NCBI RefSeq assembly: GCF_009720655.1
Contig: NZ_WNKS01000007.1
Span: forward strand, 107,817-171,816
Source: Rhodoblastus acidophilus
GTDB taxonomy: Bacteria; Pseudomonadota; Alphaproteobacteria; Rhizobiales; Beijerinckiaceae
Reading direction: 5' to 3'
DNA length: 64,000 nucleotides
The notes beneath the pieces were generated by a model. That model saw only the letters and a list, made by a program, of their open reading frames with translations. It did not search any database and had not been told where the DNA came from. Below are positions 1 through 8,898 of the stretch, in pieces. The stretch's first letter is position 1, and every line of letters starts with the position of its first letter. The translations under genes and the position numbers were made by a program.

Positions 1-54
1 CCCCGAACAGCCGCCCGCAAAATCCAACAAGCATCTGAAAGGCATAAAGACGCC

Positions 55-819
55 ATGGACGCGGCAACCTTAATCCCCAACGCCCCCAAGTTCAACAGCA
101 TCAACATCGCGCAGGACGAATTTGAGGCGCTTGCGAAGTTCCTGCAAGACAACCCGAAGATCGAGAGCGCCGGCATTGCCGAGAAGGCGAAGCTGCGCGT
201 CGATGCGGCGCGCGTGGTTCTTAAGGACATGGAGACGGAGCGCACGACGCGCGTGCGTCCGCTCAACGAGCAAGTCGCCACGATCAACACCGAATATAAG
301 GACATTCGCGAGCCGCTGACGAAGCTTCTCGACCAGCTTCTTTCGCGCGTGAACGTGTTCCTCGACGCCGAGCGCGAGCGCCGCGAGGCCGAGGCCGCAG
401 AGGCGCGGCGCAAGGCCGAGGAAGCCGCAGAGGCGGCGCGGCAGGCCGAGGCGCTGGAACAAGAGGCTGTCGCCGCAGCGACCGACGGCGAGCGCGCGGA
501 CGTAGGCACCGCGACAGCCGAGGCCGACTTCGCATTCAAACAGGCCAAGCGTGCGGAGCGCGATGCGTCGAAGGCCGAGCGGCAGGCGTCGCGCGTGAAC
601 GTCGGCGGCGGCTTCTCTGGCCGCTCCCTGTCACAACGCACGAACGAAACGCTCACCATCACCGATTGGAAGGCGGCTCTGACCGACATTTGCGCGGCGC
701 GCGATGGAGCCCTGCCCGAGAAGATCGAGGCGGCGCTTCTGACGGCGGTGCGCGACTTCCGCAAGGCGTCGGGCAAGCTCCCGTCTGGCGTGTCCTCAAG
801 CAAAGAAAAGTCACTCTGA
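55..819 (+). CDS. Phage coiled-coil protein, replication module
   Basis: 254 aa, function not recognised. Residues about 40-100 are predicted helical, and residues about 110-190 form a long Ala/Glu/Arg-rich charged coiled coil with heptad character. The C-terminal 60 residues look like a small folded domain. A GAAAGG ribosome site at 37-42 supports the ATG at 55, although the frame is open back to base 1, so a longer protein cannot be excluded. It overlaps the clamp homologue gene by one base (TGATG), suggesting translational coupling. Its place ahead of clamp, nuclease and helicase suggests a role in phage DNA replication or recombination; that is inference from context only. Confidence 0.8.
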   Translation: MDAATLIPNAPKFNSINIAQDEFEALAKFLQDNPKIESAGIAEKAKLRVDAARVVLKDMETERTTRVRPLNEQVATINTEYKDIREPLTKLLDQLLSRVNVFLDAERERREAEAAEARRKAEEAAEAARQAEALEQEAVAAATDGERADVGTATAEADFAFKQAKRAERDASKAERQASRVNVGGGFSGRSLSQRTNETLTITDWKAALTDICAARDGALPEKIEAALLTAVRDFRKASGKLPSGVSSSKEKSL

Positions 820-1553
820 TGCTCAACAAGGATTTCCGCCTCATCGTCTCCGGCCCGCTGTTCTTGCGGGCGTGGGCGTGCGTCTCAACCGAGGAAACGC
901 GCTATTACCTCAACGGCGTGCATTGCGAGCCCTGCAAGACCGGCGGCGTCACCATGGTTGCGACCGACGGGCACCGGCTTGTGTGCGTGCGCGATCCCGC
1001 CGGCTTCATTGAAGGCAGCGGGATCGTCAGCCTGGACGCGCAGATGCGCAAGGCGCTCGCCACCAAGAGCGCGCGCGTCACAGCCTTTCCGAAACGCTTT
1101 CTCGTCATTCGCGAAGGGCGCGCTGGCGCACTCGGCACCGGAACGGAGGAAGTCAAAGACAACGCCAGCGTCGCGGACGAGTGGTTCGGCTATTTCGAGC
1201 GCCTGGACCTCAATATCTTCGCCTTCCAGTGGCGCGATGTGCTGATCGACGGCAAGTTCCCCGATTGGCGGCGCGTCATCCCGAAGTTCAACGACAACAT
1301 GAAGGCGTCGAACGCTTTCAACGCGGTCCTCTTGAAGCAAGTCGCGCGCGCACTCCGCGATGATGAAGTGCCTGCGTCCGTCCGGCTCGTGCAGGACGTG
1401 AAGGCCAAGGACGGCCCGACCGTCCTTCTCAGCGACGACATGAACGCTTTCGGCGTCATTATGCCGATGCGCGCCGTGACGCGGGCAATCCAATATCCCG
1501 AATGGCTCGACCTTCCGAAGCCGGCTCCGGCCCATGCGGAGGCGGCGGAATAA
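819..1553 (+). CDS. Two-domain sliding-clamp (DnaN-like) homologue
   Basis: 244 aa. Hallmarks of the bacterial DNA polymerase III beta clamp are visible: YYLNG (29-33), ATDGHRL (48-54), DGKFPDWRRVIP (144-155) and a C-terminal VIMPMR (213-218). In E. coli DnaN (366 aa) these motifs lie in domains II and III; the first ~120 residues (domain I) are absent here. The start is the ATG overlapping the preceding stop codon; the frame is open further upstream but without clamp-like sequence. A two-domain subunit would need three copies to close a six-domain ring, as in PCNA; that is inference. It probably tethers a polymerase or nuclease to phage DNA. Confidence 0.85.
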   Translation: MLNKDFRLIVSGPLFLRAWACVSTEETRYYLNGVHCEPCKTGGVTMVATDGHRLVCVRDPAGFIEGSGIVSLDAQMRKALATKSARVTAFPKRFLVIREGRAGALGTGTEEVKDNASVADEWFGYFERLDLNIFAFQWRDVLIDGKFPDWRRVIPKFNDNMKASNAFNAVLLKQVARALRDDEVPASVRLVQDVKAKDGPTVLLSDDMNAFGVIMPMRAVTRAIQYPEWLDLPKPAPAHAEAAE

Positions 1554-1554
1554 C

Positions 1555-2499
1555 ATGCGCCGCGCCGAGCTTGGTTTCCAAATGCCGACGGTCGAAGCGA
1601 TCCTCAAGACCTATAAACGGGACGAGGAAGAACGGACGTATCTCGGCGCTTCCATCATCGGGAAGGAATGCGAACGCCAGCTTTGGTACGGCTTCCGTTG
1701 GGCGTGCCAGCCTGAGGATTTCGACGGGCGGATGCTCCGCCTGTTCGCCACCGGGCACCGCGAGGAAGCCCGCATGATCGAGGACTTGCGCGCGAGCGGC
1801 GTGCAAGTGTGGGACCGTGGCGAGGACGGGAAGCAGATCGGCTTTTCCGACCTCGGCGGCCACTTCAAAGGCCACATGGACAGCGTGTTGCTCGGCGTGA
1901 AGGAAGCGCCCAAGACCCCGCACGTTGGCGAGTTCAAGACGCACAATCTGGACAGCTTCAAGAAGCTAAAACGCGATGCAGTCGAAGTCGCGAAGTTCGA
2001 GCACTTCGCGCAGATGCAAACCTACATGCACGAGGAAGGGCTGACCCGCGCGCTCTATCTCGCGCATTGCAAGGACACGGACGAGCTTTACGCCGAGCGG
2101 ATCGAGTACGACGGCCTGTGCGCCCTGACGCTGTTGGCGAAGGCCGAGCGCATCATCACCAGCGACCGCGCGCCCGAGCGCGCCCACGAGCACGTCACGA
2201 GCCGGGCGGCCTATGCCTGCGATTGGTGTCCCGCCCTGCGCGTCTGCCACCATGGCGGATGGGCGCGGCGCAACTGCCGGACCTGTCTTCATGCCACGCC
2301 TGAAATGGATGGCGATGGCCGCTGGTCCTGCGCCTATCACAAGTGCGACCTGACCGCGAAAGACCAGCGCGCCGGTTGCGCCCAACACATTTTCTTGCCG
2401 GACCTCGTACCCGGCGAACAGATCGACGCGGACATGGACGCCAACACCGTGACCTATCTCGTTGGCGGCAAGCGGTTCGTGGACGGAGGATGCAAGTGA
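1555..2499 (+). CDS. PD-(D/E)XK nuclease, RecB/Cas4-like with Cys cluster
   Basis: 314 aa. The nuclease core shows the metal-binding Asp109 (GHMDS) and Glu126-Phe-Lys128 (GEFKT). Cys39 together with Cys222, Cys225 and Cys231 (CDWCPALRVC) has the one-plus-three spacing of the 4Fe-4S site in AddB/Cas4-type nucleases. A further Cys/His-rich stretch in the last ~70 residues may bind zinc. The start follows the clamp stop after one base. The gene overlaps the helicase start (GTGA), so nuclease and helicase are probably made together and may cooperate as an end-processing or recombination pair, as RecB-family nucleases and helicases do. Confidence 0.85.
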   Translation: MRRAELGFQMPTVEAILKTYKRDEEERTYLGASIIGKECERQLWYGFRWACQPEDFDGRMLRLFATGHREEARMIEDLRASGVQVWDRGEDGKQIGFSDLGGHFKGHMDSVLLGVKEAPKTPHVGEFKTHNLDSFKKLKRDAVEVAKFEHFAQMQTYMHEEGLTRALYLAHCKDTDELYAERIEYDGLCALTLLAKAERIITSDRAPERAHEHVTSRAAYACDWCPALRVCHHGGWARRNCRTCLHATPEMDGDGRWSCAYHKCDLTAKDQRAGCAQHIFLPDLVPGEQIDADMDANTVTYLVGGKRFVDGGCK

Positions 2500-4454
2500 A
2501 GCTTCGGCCCTACCAGCAAGAGAGCATCGACGCGCTTTTCAACTATTGGGGCGCGGACGGCGGCAATGGTCTGTTGGTTCTACCGACCGGCGCTGGCAAG
2601 TCGCTCGTGCTCGCGAAAATCTGTCAGGAGCTTTTGCAGAACTGGCCGTCGATGCGGATTGGCATCGTCACCCACGTCAAAGAACTGGTGGAGCAAAACG
2701 CGCAGGAGATTTTGCGCCTCTGGCCGTCGGCTCCAATCGGCATCTATTCGGCAGGCGTGGGCCGGCGCGACCTCCGCAGCAAGATCATGTTCATGGGCAT
2801 CCAGTCGGTTCACCGGAAGGTGCAGCAGCTTGGAAAGTTCGACGTGCTCTTGGTGGACGAGGCGCACCTGATCCCCAAGAACTCCGACACCATGTACGGG
2901 CGCTTCATCGCCGATTGCCTTGAGGCTGTGCCAGACATGCGCCTTGTCGGGCTGACCGCGACGCCGTACCGCCTCGATAGCGGACGCCTCGACGGCAAGG
3001 GCGGCATGTTCGACGCCATCGTTTACGAGGCCAACGTCCGCGACCTCATCGAGCAGGGCTATCTCTCGAAGCTGATTTCCAAGGCGACGCTGGCGCAGAT
3101 CGACACGAAGGGCCTGCACAAGCGCGGCGGCGAGTTCATCCAGTCCGAAATGGACGCGCGAGCCCGCATCCCCACGATTATCGAAAGCGCCGTCGGCGAG
3201 ATTTGCGAGCACGGCGAGCACCGCGAGGGCTGGTTGATCTTCTGCACCGGCGTTGAGCACGCCGCCGACGTTATGGCCGAAGTCCGCAAGCAGGGCATCA
3301 CTTGCGAGACGGTCACGGGCGAGACGCCGAAGGGCGTTCGCGACCGGATCATCCGCGACTACAAGGCGAAGAAAATTCGCTGTCTGACGAGCGTGGGCGT
3401 GCTCACCACTGGCTTCAACGCCCCGCATGTGGACTTGGTTGCTCTCCTGCGTCCGACGCTCTCCACGGGCCTCTATGTGCAAATGGTAGGGCGCGCGTTC
3501 CGTCTCGCGTCCGGCAAGCTCGACGCGCTCATTCTCGACTTCGCCGGCAACGTCACACGCCACGGTCCCGTCGATGCAGTCGCGCCGCAGCGCCAGGGCG
3601 GAGCCAAGGGCAAGAAGGAAAAGACCGACGAGGAAAAGGAGGACACGGTTCGCGCGAAGGTGTGTCCTGCGTGCCGCGAGTACAATGCGATCGGTGCGAA
3701 ATCGTGCGTCGTTTGCGGGTACGAGTGGCCGCCGGAAGTCGCGCCGCACAAGCCGGAGGCGGAAGAAACCGCGATCCTCTCGACCGAGGCCGTGAAGCCG
3801 CAGATGATAAAGGTTCAGTCGGTCAGGGTGCGCCGGCACAAGAAGCCGGGCTCGCTCGACACGTTCCGGCTCACCTTCGAGACTTGGAACAAGAGCTATT
3901 CAAAGTGGCTCTGCTTCGAGCACGGCGGGCGCATGGGCCACGAGGCGCGCATGTGGTGGAAGGGCATGGGCGGCAACACGCCGGCCCCCTCGACCATTGC
4001 CGAGGCGCTTGAGCGGTTCGACGCGGAGATTGGCGAGTGCGTCGGTATCAGCGTGCGCAAGAACGGCAAGTATCATGACATTCTGTCCATGGAGTTCGAG
4101 CCCGGCCCGTGGATCGGTCATCCGCGCGTCGTGCAGGAGAAGCCCGACCCGTTCGCGGGCGCGGGCGGATGGGAACACAACGCCGACGGGCCGTTCGGCG
4201 GCGCGTACAAAAAGCGCCCCGACGACTATTTCTCCTGGGGCAAGAAACCAGCCGATCCCACGGCGGGCATGACCGAGGACCAGAAGAAGGTTATCCCGAA
4301 AATCGAGGCGCTTTTCGCGAAGACCATCGAGAACGGCTGCACTCCGCAGGAGCAACACCTTGCGCATGTGAAGGCGAACCAGTTGCTCGGGCAATACAGC
4401 CTCGAACGGCTCGGCACCGGACAAATCGTCATCTATGACGAAATCCCCTTTTGA
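2496..4454 (+). CDS. SF2 DNA helicase with zinc ribbon
   Basis: 652 aa with a GTG start. A GGAGG at 2485-2489 directly abuts the ATG at 2490 but lies six bases from the GTG at 2496, so the GTG is preferred. Motifs: LPTGAGKS (29-36, Walker A), DEAH (121-124, Walker B), TATPYRL (motif III), and a C-terminal helicase lobe with TTGFNAP and QMVGRAFR (motif VI). A zinc ribbon follows at Cys390-x2-Cys393 and Cys404-x2-Cys407. The last ~200 residues form a separate domain of unknown role. It is probably the replicative or recombination helicase of the phage, related to the RecQ/DEAD-like phage helicases. Confidence 0.93.
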   Translation: MKLRPYQQESIDALFNYWGADGGNGLLVLPTGAGKSLVLAKICQELLQNWPSMRIGIVTHVKELVEQNAQEILRLWPSAPIGIYSAGVGRRDLRSKIMFMGIQSVHRKVQQLGKFDVLLVDEAHLIPKNSDTMYGRFIADCLEAVPDMRLVGLTATPYRLDSGRLDGKGGMFDAIVYEANVRDLIEQGYLSKLISKATLAQIDTKGLHKRGGEFIQSEMDARARIPTIIESAVGEICEHGEHREGWLIFCTGVEHAADVMAEVRKQGITCETVTGETPKGVRDRIIRDYKAKKIRCLTSVGVLTTGFNAPHVDLVALLRPTLSTGLYVQMVGRAFRLASGKLDALILDFAGNVTRHGPVDAVAPQRQGGAKGKKEKTDEEKEDTVRAKVCPACREYNAIGAKSCVVCGYEWPPEVAPHKPEAEETAILSTEAVKPQMIKVQSVRVRRHKKPGSLDTFRLTFETWNKSYSKWLCFEHGGRMGHEARMWWKGMGGNTPAPSTIAEALERFDAEIGECVGISVRKNGKYHDILSMEFEPGPWIGHPRVVQEKPDPFAGAGGWEHNADGPFGGAYKKRPDDYFSWGKKPADPTAGMTEDQKKVIPKIEALFAKTIENGCTPQEQHLAHVKANQLLGQYSLERLGTGQIVIYDEIPF

Positions 4455-4463
4455 GGCGCGCAC

Positions 4464-4835
4464 ATGGCCAGACTTCGCTTTACAGACATGAAACGACCGA
4501 GCGACGGCGGCGTGTGCTTCTGTTGCCTCCGCCGTGACGAGGGCGCGGGTTTCCCGGTCCCGAACCGCCACAACCGCATCATTTGGTCATGCAACGACCA
4601 TATCCCGCTTGGACGAAAGGCCGCCGCAATGCCCCAAGCTGAGTTCGACATTTACGAGAAGCAGGCTCTCGAAGCCGCCGGCAACAAGGCGGGGCAAAGG
4701 CTCGATGATAAGTTCGGCAAGACCGACCTCGCCGAGCTTGAAACGTGGGAATACCTGGATTTCTGCCAAACCCTCGTCAAAGCGTTTGGTGACGAACTCG
4801 CCTCCCGTCTGCAATCCTACGACCCGCCGTTCTGA
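4464..4835 (+). CDS. Conserved phage protein with Cys motif (DUF6511-like)
   Basis: 123 aa. The N-terminus has CFCCLRR, and a further Cys (SCNDH) near residue 43, suggesting a small zinc-binding fold; the rest is helical and acidic. It resembles a small family often found beside phage primases (DUF6511, from memory), but its function is unknown. It sits between helicase and primase with gaps of 9 and 3 bases, so it is part of the replication operon. Confidence 0.75.
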   Translation: MARLRFTDMKRPSDGGVCFCCLRRDEGAGFPVPNRHNRIIWSCNDHIPLGRKAAAMPQAEFDIYEKQALEAAGNKAGQRLDDKFGKTDLAELETWEYLDFCQTLVKAFGDELASRLQSYDPPF

Positions 4836-4838
4836 TCC

Positions 4839-7343
4839 ATGGACAAGCTCTCAACCTTTCGCGACGCGAGCATCGGCTTGCCGGCGCTCCAAGAACTCGC
4901 CACTCACGACCAGTGGGTAATGTGGCGCTACAAGCGCATCGAAGTGCCCGGCAAGCCCGTGCATCTGACCAAAATCCCGGTCAACGCCAACAATGGCGCG
5001 AACGCCATGACGAACGAGGCGCGCACCTGGGCGTCGTTCAAGAAGTGCTATGACGGCGCGGTGAAGCGTGGCCTCGCAGGCGTCGGCTATGTGCTGAACG
5101 AGACGGACGGCTTTTCCGGGCTCGACCTCGACAAGTGCATTTCCGACGATGGCGTGATTGAGGATTGGGCGGCGGAAATCGTCGCCCTCGGCGAAACCTA
5201 CTGCGAAATCTCGCCGTCCAAGAAGGGCTTGCGGTTCTTCATCCGTGGCAAGGTGGAACACGCGACCAAATGCGACCCGGCGCGCGTGGAGCTTTACGGG
5301 AACAAGCGGTTCCTGACCGTGACCGGCTATCACGTCGAAGGCGCTCCCGAGGAAATCAACCCGGCACCGCGCACCATTCAGGCCGTGCTCGCGCGCGTGG
5401 AGCAGTTCCGCGGTGAAGCGGAGAAGGTTGTAGGCGAGGCCCGCGAGGCGCGCAAGCTGGAACAGGAGGACGAACCGCCGTACATCGTCTTCACGCGCAG
5501 GCAGCGCATGGAGGACGAGGCGAAGCGCAGGCGCGGCGAATACGTCGGCTGGCTCAAGAACGCGCCCAAGCCCGCAGCCGTGGCCGGCGGCAACTATTTC
5601 CGCAACGTGAACGACAAGGCGTGCGCCGAACTCGGGCGCTGGGTGCAAGCCCTGTTCCCCCAGGCGAAGCGTTCCGGCACCGGCTGGCGTGTTTCGAGCA
5701 AGTCGCTCGGGCGCTCCCTGGAAGAAGACATTTCGATCACGGCAGAAGGCATTGTGGACTTCGGCGTGGCCGACATGGGCGACGCCAACCAAGGCAAGCG
5801 CACGCCGATCAACCTCGCGATGGAATGGGGCGGGCATCCCGATCCGACGAGCGCCGCGCGCTGGCTATGCGAGCAACTGTCCGTCACGCCCGAAAGCCTC
5901 GGATGGGAAGACAAGTCAGGCAGGCCCGAGCCGCGCCGCGTCCATCAAGCCGAGGACGGGACATGGATCGACACCGAGACTGGCGAAGTCCTGTCCGAAA
6001 AGACCGGCGCGAACGGCGCGGACGGCGACAGCACCATGCCCGAGCACTTGGCGCGCGTGCCCGGAGTGCTCAACGATCTTGTCGAATGGGTCATGGCCGG
6101 CGCGCAGCATCCCTCGCGCGTGGGCGGGCTCATGTCCGCACTGGCGACCGTGGCGACCTTCTCCGGGCGAGTGTGGGCCGGGCCGACGCGCGCCGCCCTG
6201 CACCTCTACACCGCCGGCATTGGCCCCTCTGGATGCGGCAAGGATCGCGTCTTGTCGTCAACCCTAAAGCTCATGATCGCTTTCGACATGGGCCAGTTCG
6301 TTTTTGACGAGCCCATGTCGCAAACCGCGCTCATGAACTCGATTTCGGAGACGCCGCTTTGCCTGAGCCAGATAGATGAAATCGGAATGTTCTTCGGGCG
6401 CATTCTCAACAAGCGCGCAAGCAGCTTCGAGAAAGGCGTTGAAGCGTCAATGACAAAGGCGTGGAGCAAGTCGTTCGAGCCGCTTATCACGCCACGCTAT
6501 GCTTCTCGCCCGTCCGTGACCGTGTTCAATCCCGCCTTCAACTGCATGGGCGTTTCCACGCCGGACAAGTTTTGGGGCGCGCTCGGAACCGACGCGATCA
6601 CGTCCGGCTTCCTCAATCGCTGGATCATGTTCGAGCTTCCCGTCGTCAAGCGCCGCACGCCGACGCTCACCGAGGACGAAATCAATTGCGCGCCGGATCA
6701 TGTGATGATGTGGCTGGCGAAAATCTACGGCGGCGGCAGGAGCCGGATGAACGGGTGGGACGCCAACGTGCGCGACCCCGGCTTCAACGATCCGCCGTTA
6801 GTCGTTCCTTGGGACAGCCGCGAGACGGAAAAGCTTTGGGACGATTACGCCGCCACGATCCAAAGCCGCTTCGCCGGCAGCGAGTTCGAGGCGCTGTCAC
6901 CGTTGCTGGCGCGCGCCGCCGAGAACGCCCTTCGCGTCGCCACCATCTACGCGCTCGCCGAGAACATCGACGCTCCGCGCGTCACCTATGAGGCCGTGCA
7001 ATGGGCGACCGGACTCCTGAGCTGGTGTGCTGACCGCACGGCGTCGCAGGCTGTCCGGTTCATGGCCGAGAACGAGAACCAAGAGAACGCGAACCGGATC
7101 AAGCGCGCCATGTCCGGCTTCCCCGACATGATCGCGACCCGGAGCCAGTTGCTCTCGAAGCTGAACAACATCATGCGCAAGAACGACTTCGACAACCTCA
7201 TAACGATGATGATCGACGCCGGACAGGTTGAGGAACTGAGCGACGAAAAGAAAAAGTCCATGTCGTCGCTCAAGAAGACGCGCGGCCCGAAGCCGGCAAT
7301 CTACCGGCTCGTTCCCGAAAAGCTCAACTTCCAAGCCGCATAA
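4839..7343 (+). CDS. Primase-polymerase / DUF3987-type helicase fusion
   Basis: 834 aa. N-terminal PrimPol-like domain: acidic pair in LDLDK (Asp96, Asp98), the SPSKKGLRFFIRG segment (about 125-137) and the YGNKRFLTVTG segment. The C-terminal half is a P-loop ATPase of the DUF3987 type: GPSGCGKD (462-469) and Walker B IDEIG (Asp513, Glu514). It ends in a winged-helix-like region. Such fusions prime and unwind DNA in phage and plasmid replication. As the largest gene of the left operon, it is probably the initiator/primase of this phage. Confidence 0.9.
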   Translation: MDKLSTFRDASIGLPALQELATHDQWVMWRYKRIEVPGKPVHLTKIPVNANNGANAMTNEARTWASFKKCYDGAVKRGLAGVGYVLNETDGFSGLDLDKCISDDGVIEDWAAEIVALGETYCEISPSKKGLRFFIRGKVEHATKCDPARVELYGNKRFLTVTGYHVEGAPEEINPAPRTIQAVLARVEQFRGEAEKVVGEAREARKLEQEDEPPYIVFTRRQRMEDEAKRRRGEYVGWLKNAPKPAAVAGGNYFRNVNDKACAELGRWVQALFPQAKRSGTGWRVSSKSLGRSLEEDISITAEGIVDFGVADMGDANQGKRTPINLAMEWGGHPDPTSAARWLCEQLSVTPESLGWEDKSGRPEPRRVHQAEDGTWIDTETGEVLSEKTGANGADGDSTMPEHLARVPGVLNDLVEWVMAGAQHPSRVGGLMSALATVATFSGRVWAGPTRAALHLYTAGIGPSGCGKDRVLSSTLKLMIAFDMGQFVFDEPMSQTALMNSISETPLCLSQIDEIGMFFGRILNKRASSFEKGVEASMTKAWSKSFEPLITPRYASRPSVTVFNPAFNCMGVSTPDKFWGALGTDAITSGFLNRWIMFELPVVKRRTPTLTEDEINCAPDHVMMWLAKIYGGGRSRMNGWDANVRDPGFNDPPLVVPWDSRETEKLWDDYAATIQSRFAGSEFEALSPLLARAAENALRVATIYALAENIDAPRVTYEAVQWATGLLSWCADRTASQAVRFMAENENQENANRIKRAMSGFPDMIATRSQLLSKLNNIMRKNDFDNLITMMIDAGQVEELSDEKKKSMSSLKKTRGPKPAIYRLVPEKLNFQAA

Positions 7344-7393
7344 TTTACGCTTGGGAAACCAGAATGCGCGATCATGCCGGCGGGGAGGCTGGA

Positions 7394-7570
7394 ATGATTG
7401 TTGCTGCATTAAAGAAGCTGGGCTGGTGGGCGCTGTGCGCGCTCATCATCGCATCCGGCATAGGGCTGTTCATGCAGATCGGCATTCCGATTGCGATCAT
7501 CCTCGCCGCGTGGTTCATCTTCGACAAGGCTGTGCGCTGGTACGTGCGCAATGAAAAAGCCCCGGAGTGA
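7394..7570 (+). CDS. Small two-helix membrane protein
   Basis: 58 aa. GGGGAGG at 7382-7388 places the start at the ATG 7394 rather than the upstream ATG 7364. Two hydrophobic segments (about residues 11-27 and 29-45) are followed by a charged tail (VRNEKAPE). Function unknown; it is the last gene of the replication operon, immediately ahead of a terminator. A holin role is possible but unsupported, because a classical holin lies in the lysis cassette near 54.7 kb. Confidence 0.7.
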   Translation: MIVAALKKLGWWALCALIIASGIGLFMQIGIPIAIILAAWFIFDKAVRWYVRNEKAPE

Positions 7571-7577
7571 CCGGGGC
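7559..7577. terminator. Bidirectional intrinsic terminator
   Basis: Stem GCCCCGG (7559-7565) pairs with CCGGGGC (7571-7577) around a five-base loop. It is followed by CTTCTTC on the plus strand and by TTTTTC on the minus strand. It lies between convergent operons ending at 7570 (+) and 7583 (-), and overlaps the last codons of the plus gene. Confidence 0.85.
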
Positions 7578-7582
7578 CTTCT

Positions 7583-7792
7583 TCATTCCAGCGCCAGGGC
7601 GAGAGCGGCGAGCCGCCTTCGCGCCTGCGTCCTGACCTTGTTCAGATCGGCGGGGCCGGGCTCGCGCTGGCCGCTCAACCAGTAGCGGACCTTCCGGGCA
7701 TCAAGGCCAATGTCGCGCGCAAGGTCCGTCTGCCAATGCGAGCCGTACATGAGCTTGCCGAGTTCTGCGATTTGCGCGGCGACAGTGGTCAT
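7583..7792 (-). CDS. Small helix-turn-helix protein
   Basis: 69 aa. Residues about 20-45 (TDLARDIGLDARKVRYWLSG) form an XRE-like helix-turn-helix, followed by a basic helical tail. This suggests a DNA-binding regulator. It is the last gene of the leftward operon and overlaps its upstream neighbour by one base (TAATG). Its target is unknown; the dispersed TCGGATT/AATCCGA palindromes are one possibility. Confidence 0.75.
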   Translation of the reverse strand: MTTVAAQIAELGKLMYGSHWQTDLARDIGLDARKVRYWLSGQREPGPADLNKVRTQARRRLAALALALE

Positions 7793-8262
7793 TACTCGCG
7801 GTCCTTCGCTTTGGCTATCTCATCGTTTAGGCTTTTGATCGCGTCTTCGATGAAGATGTGTACCGGAACGCGCGGGCCATGCATGTAGGCCATCCCGCGA
7901 TTATCGACAATCGCGATGCGGCAATCTTTATTGTTGCCGAGTTCATACCATCCGCTTGGTGTAAGCGCCCGCACGGGCTCATCATCCATAATCTCGATAG
8001 CCACGACAGTCTGATGGCTCTCGCTCACTCCGCTATAGTCTCCCTTCATTTCTACTATTAGAAGCGTCGTGTTTGTCCCTATGACATTAAACACGCCGTC
8101 GCGGATGCTGCGCTCTGCAATGTAATTAAAATCACTCACATTATGGATGACTTCGTTGGTCATCGTTACGATGAAGTCGCCGTCGTTCCCGCGCTTTTTG
8201 GCCGACACGATGAAATCGGCATTTATGTACTCTCCATCGTCGGTATAAATGAACATGCTCAA
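7792..8262 (-). CDS. Hypothetical protein, AT-rich gene
   Basis: 156 aa, no recognised family. The sequence is balanced and globular, with several beta-rich stretches and no membrane segment. Base composition is clearly lower in GC than the neighbours and codon use is relaxed (many AT-ending codons), which suggests recent acquisition as a moron. It overlaps the MazG-like gene by four bases, so it is fully embedded in the operon. A second ATG two codons in (8256) is an alternative start. Confidence 0.75.
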   Translation of the reverse strand: MSMFIYTDDGEYINADFIVSAKKRGNDGDFIVTMTNEVIHNVSDFNYIAERSIRDGVFNVIGTNTTLLIVEMKGDYSGVSESHQTVVAIEIMDDEPVRALTPSGWYELGNNKDCRIAIVDNRGMAYMHGPRVPVHIFIEDAIKSLNDEIAKAKDRE

Positions 8263-8579
8263 ACCCTCTCTGTGACCGGCTCGTTCTGGAGGAATATCAA
8301 AAGCTGGCGGCGCTTGCTCTCGACCCCGTGCGCCACGTCGGCGCGGCGGAGCACGTTTATGTCTTGGAGCCGTTCGAGCGTGGCGAGAACGTCGCCGACC
8401 TCGTGACCGATCCGCGCCGCGTTGGTGAACGGCTGGCCCGGCTGGCTCTCGTCAAGGCCGAACCGCAGCGCCTTCGTGACGCGCTGCACGACCTCGGCGC
8501 ATTCTTCCGCCAGGATCTCCAAAAGCTCGCGCGGCAGGCCGTCGGGCTTCGGGAAGTGTGAAATGTAGCGGTCAGACAT
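8259..8579 (-). CDS. MazG-like NTP pyrophosphohydrolase
   Basis: 106 aa. The metal-binding signature of the all-alpha NTP pyrophosphatase superfamily is present: EECAE (Glu25, Glu26, Glu29) and HEVGD (Glu60, Asp63), about 30 residues apart on paired helices. Such phage enzymes hydrolyse (d)NTPs or alarmone-type nucleotides to monophosphates plus pyrophosphate. It may tune nucleotide pools together with the dCMP deaminase at 17.3 kb. It overlaps the next gene upstream (8572-8898). Confidence 0.8.
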   Translation of the reverse strand: MSDRYISHFPKPDGLPRELLEILAEECAEVVQRVTKALRFGLDESQPGQPFTNAARIGHEVGDVLATLERLQDINVLRRADVAHGVESKRRQLLIFLQNEPVTERV

Positions 8580-8898
8580 TGGCCGCGCCCTGCCGCTTAA
8601 TGGTCATCGTGTCGTCGTGGATTTTGACACGGAGCCGGTTCGTGCTGGCGACGCTCTCGGGCGTGACCTCGCGACCGAAGATCGGGCCGAGCCAGCGGTT
8701 GAAGAAATCGACCGAGCGGAACAGCTTCATGGTCGCGTTGAAGTCGCTCTCCGTCAGCATGTCCGCGCCGCACTTCGGGCAGGGCGTGCCGATCAGGGCT
8801 TCCGTGAAGGGTTGGGGCTCGGGCAGGTCGTAGCCGCAGGCATCGCAATGCAATTGGCCTGCCTCGTCTGGGTTATAGTGGAAAAGCACCTTAGCCAT
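8572..8898 (-). CDS. Zinc-ribbon phage protein
   Basis: 108 aa. Two CxxC knuckles, CDAC and CPKC, about 25 residues apart, form an N-terminal zinc ribbon; the rest has no recognised fold. GGAG seven bases ahead of the ATG at 8898 fixes the start; the frame continues upstream without a comparable site. It overlaps both neighbours by eight bases. Possibly nucleic-acid binding; this is inference from the ribbon only. Confidence 0.75.
   Translation of the reverse strand: MAKVLFHYNPDEAGQLHCDACGYDLPEPQPFTEALIGTPCPKCGADMLTESDFNATMKLFRSVDFFNRWLGPIFGREVTPESVASTNRLRVKIHDDTMTIKRQGAANV

Noticed and set aside
2..73. Possible 3' end of an upstream gene (…KSNKHLKGIKTPWTRQP, stop at 71-73)
   Set aside because: Plausible operon overlap, but only about 23 codons are visible and no family can be recognised; the frame could be chance.
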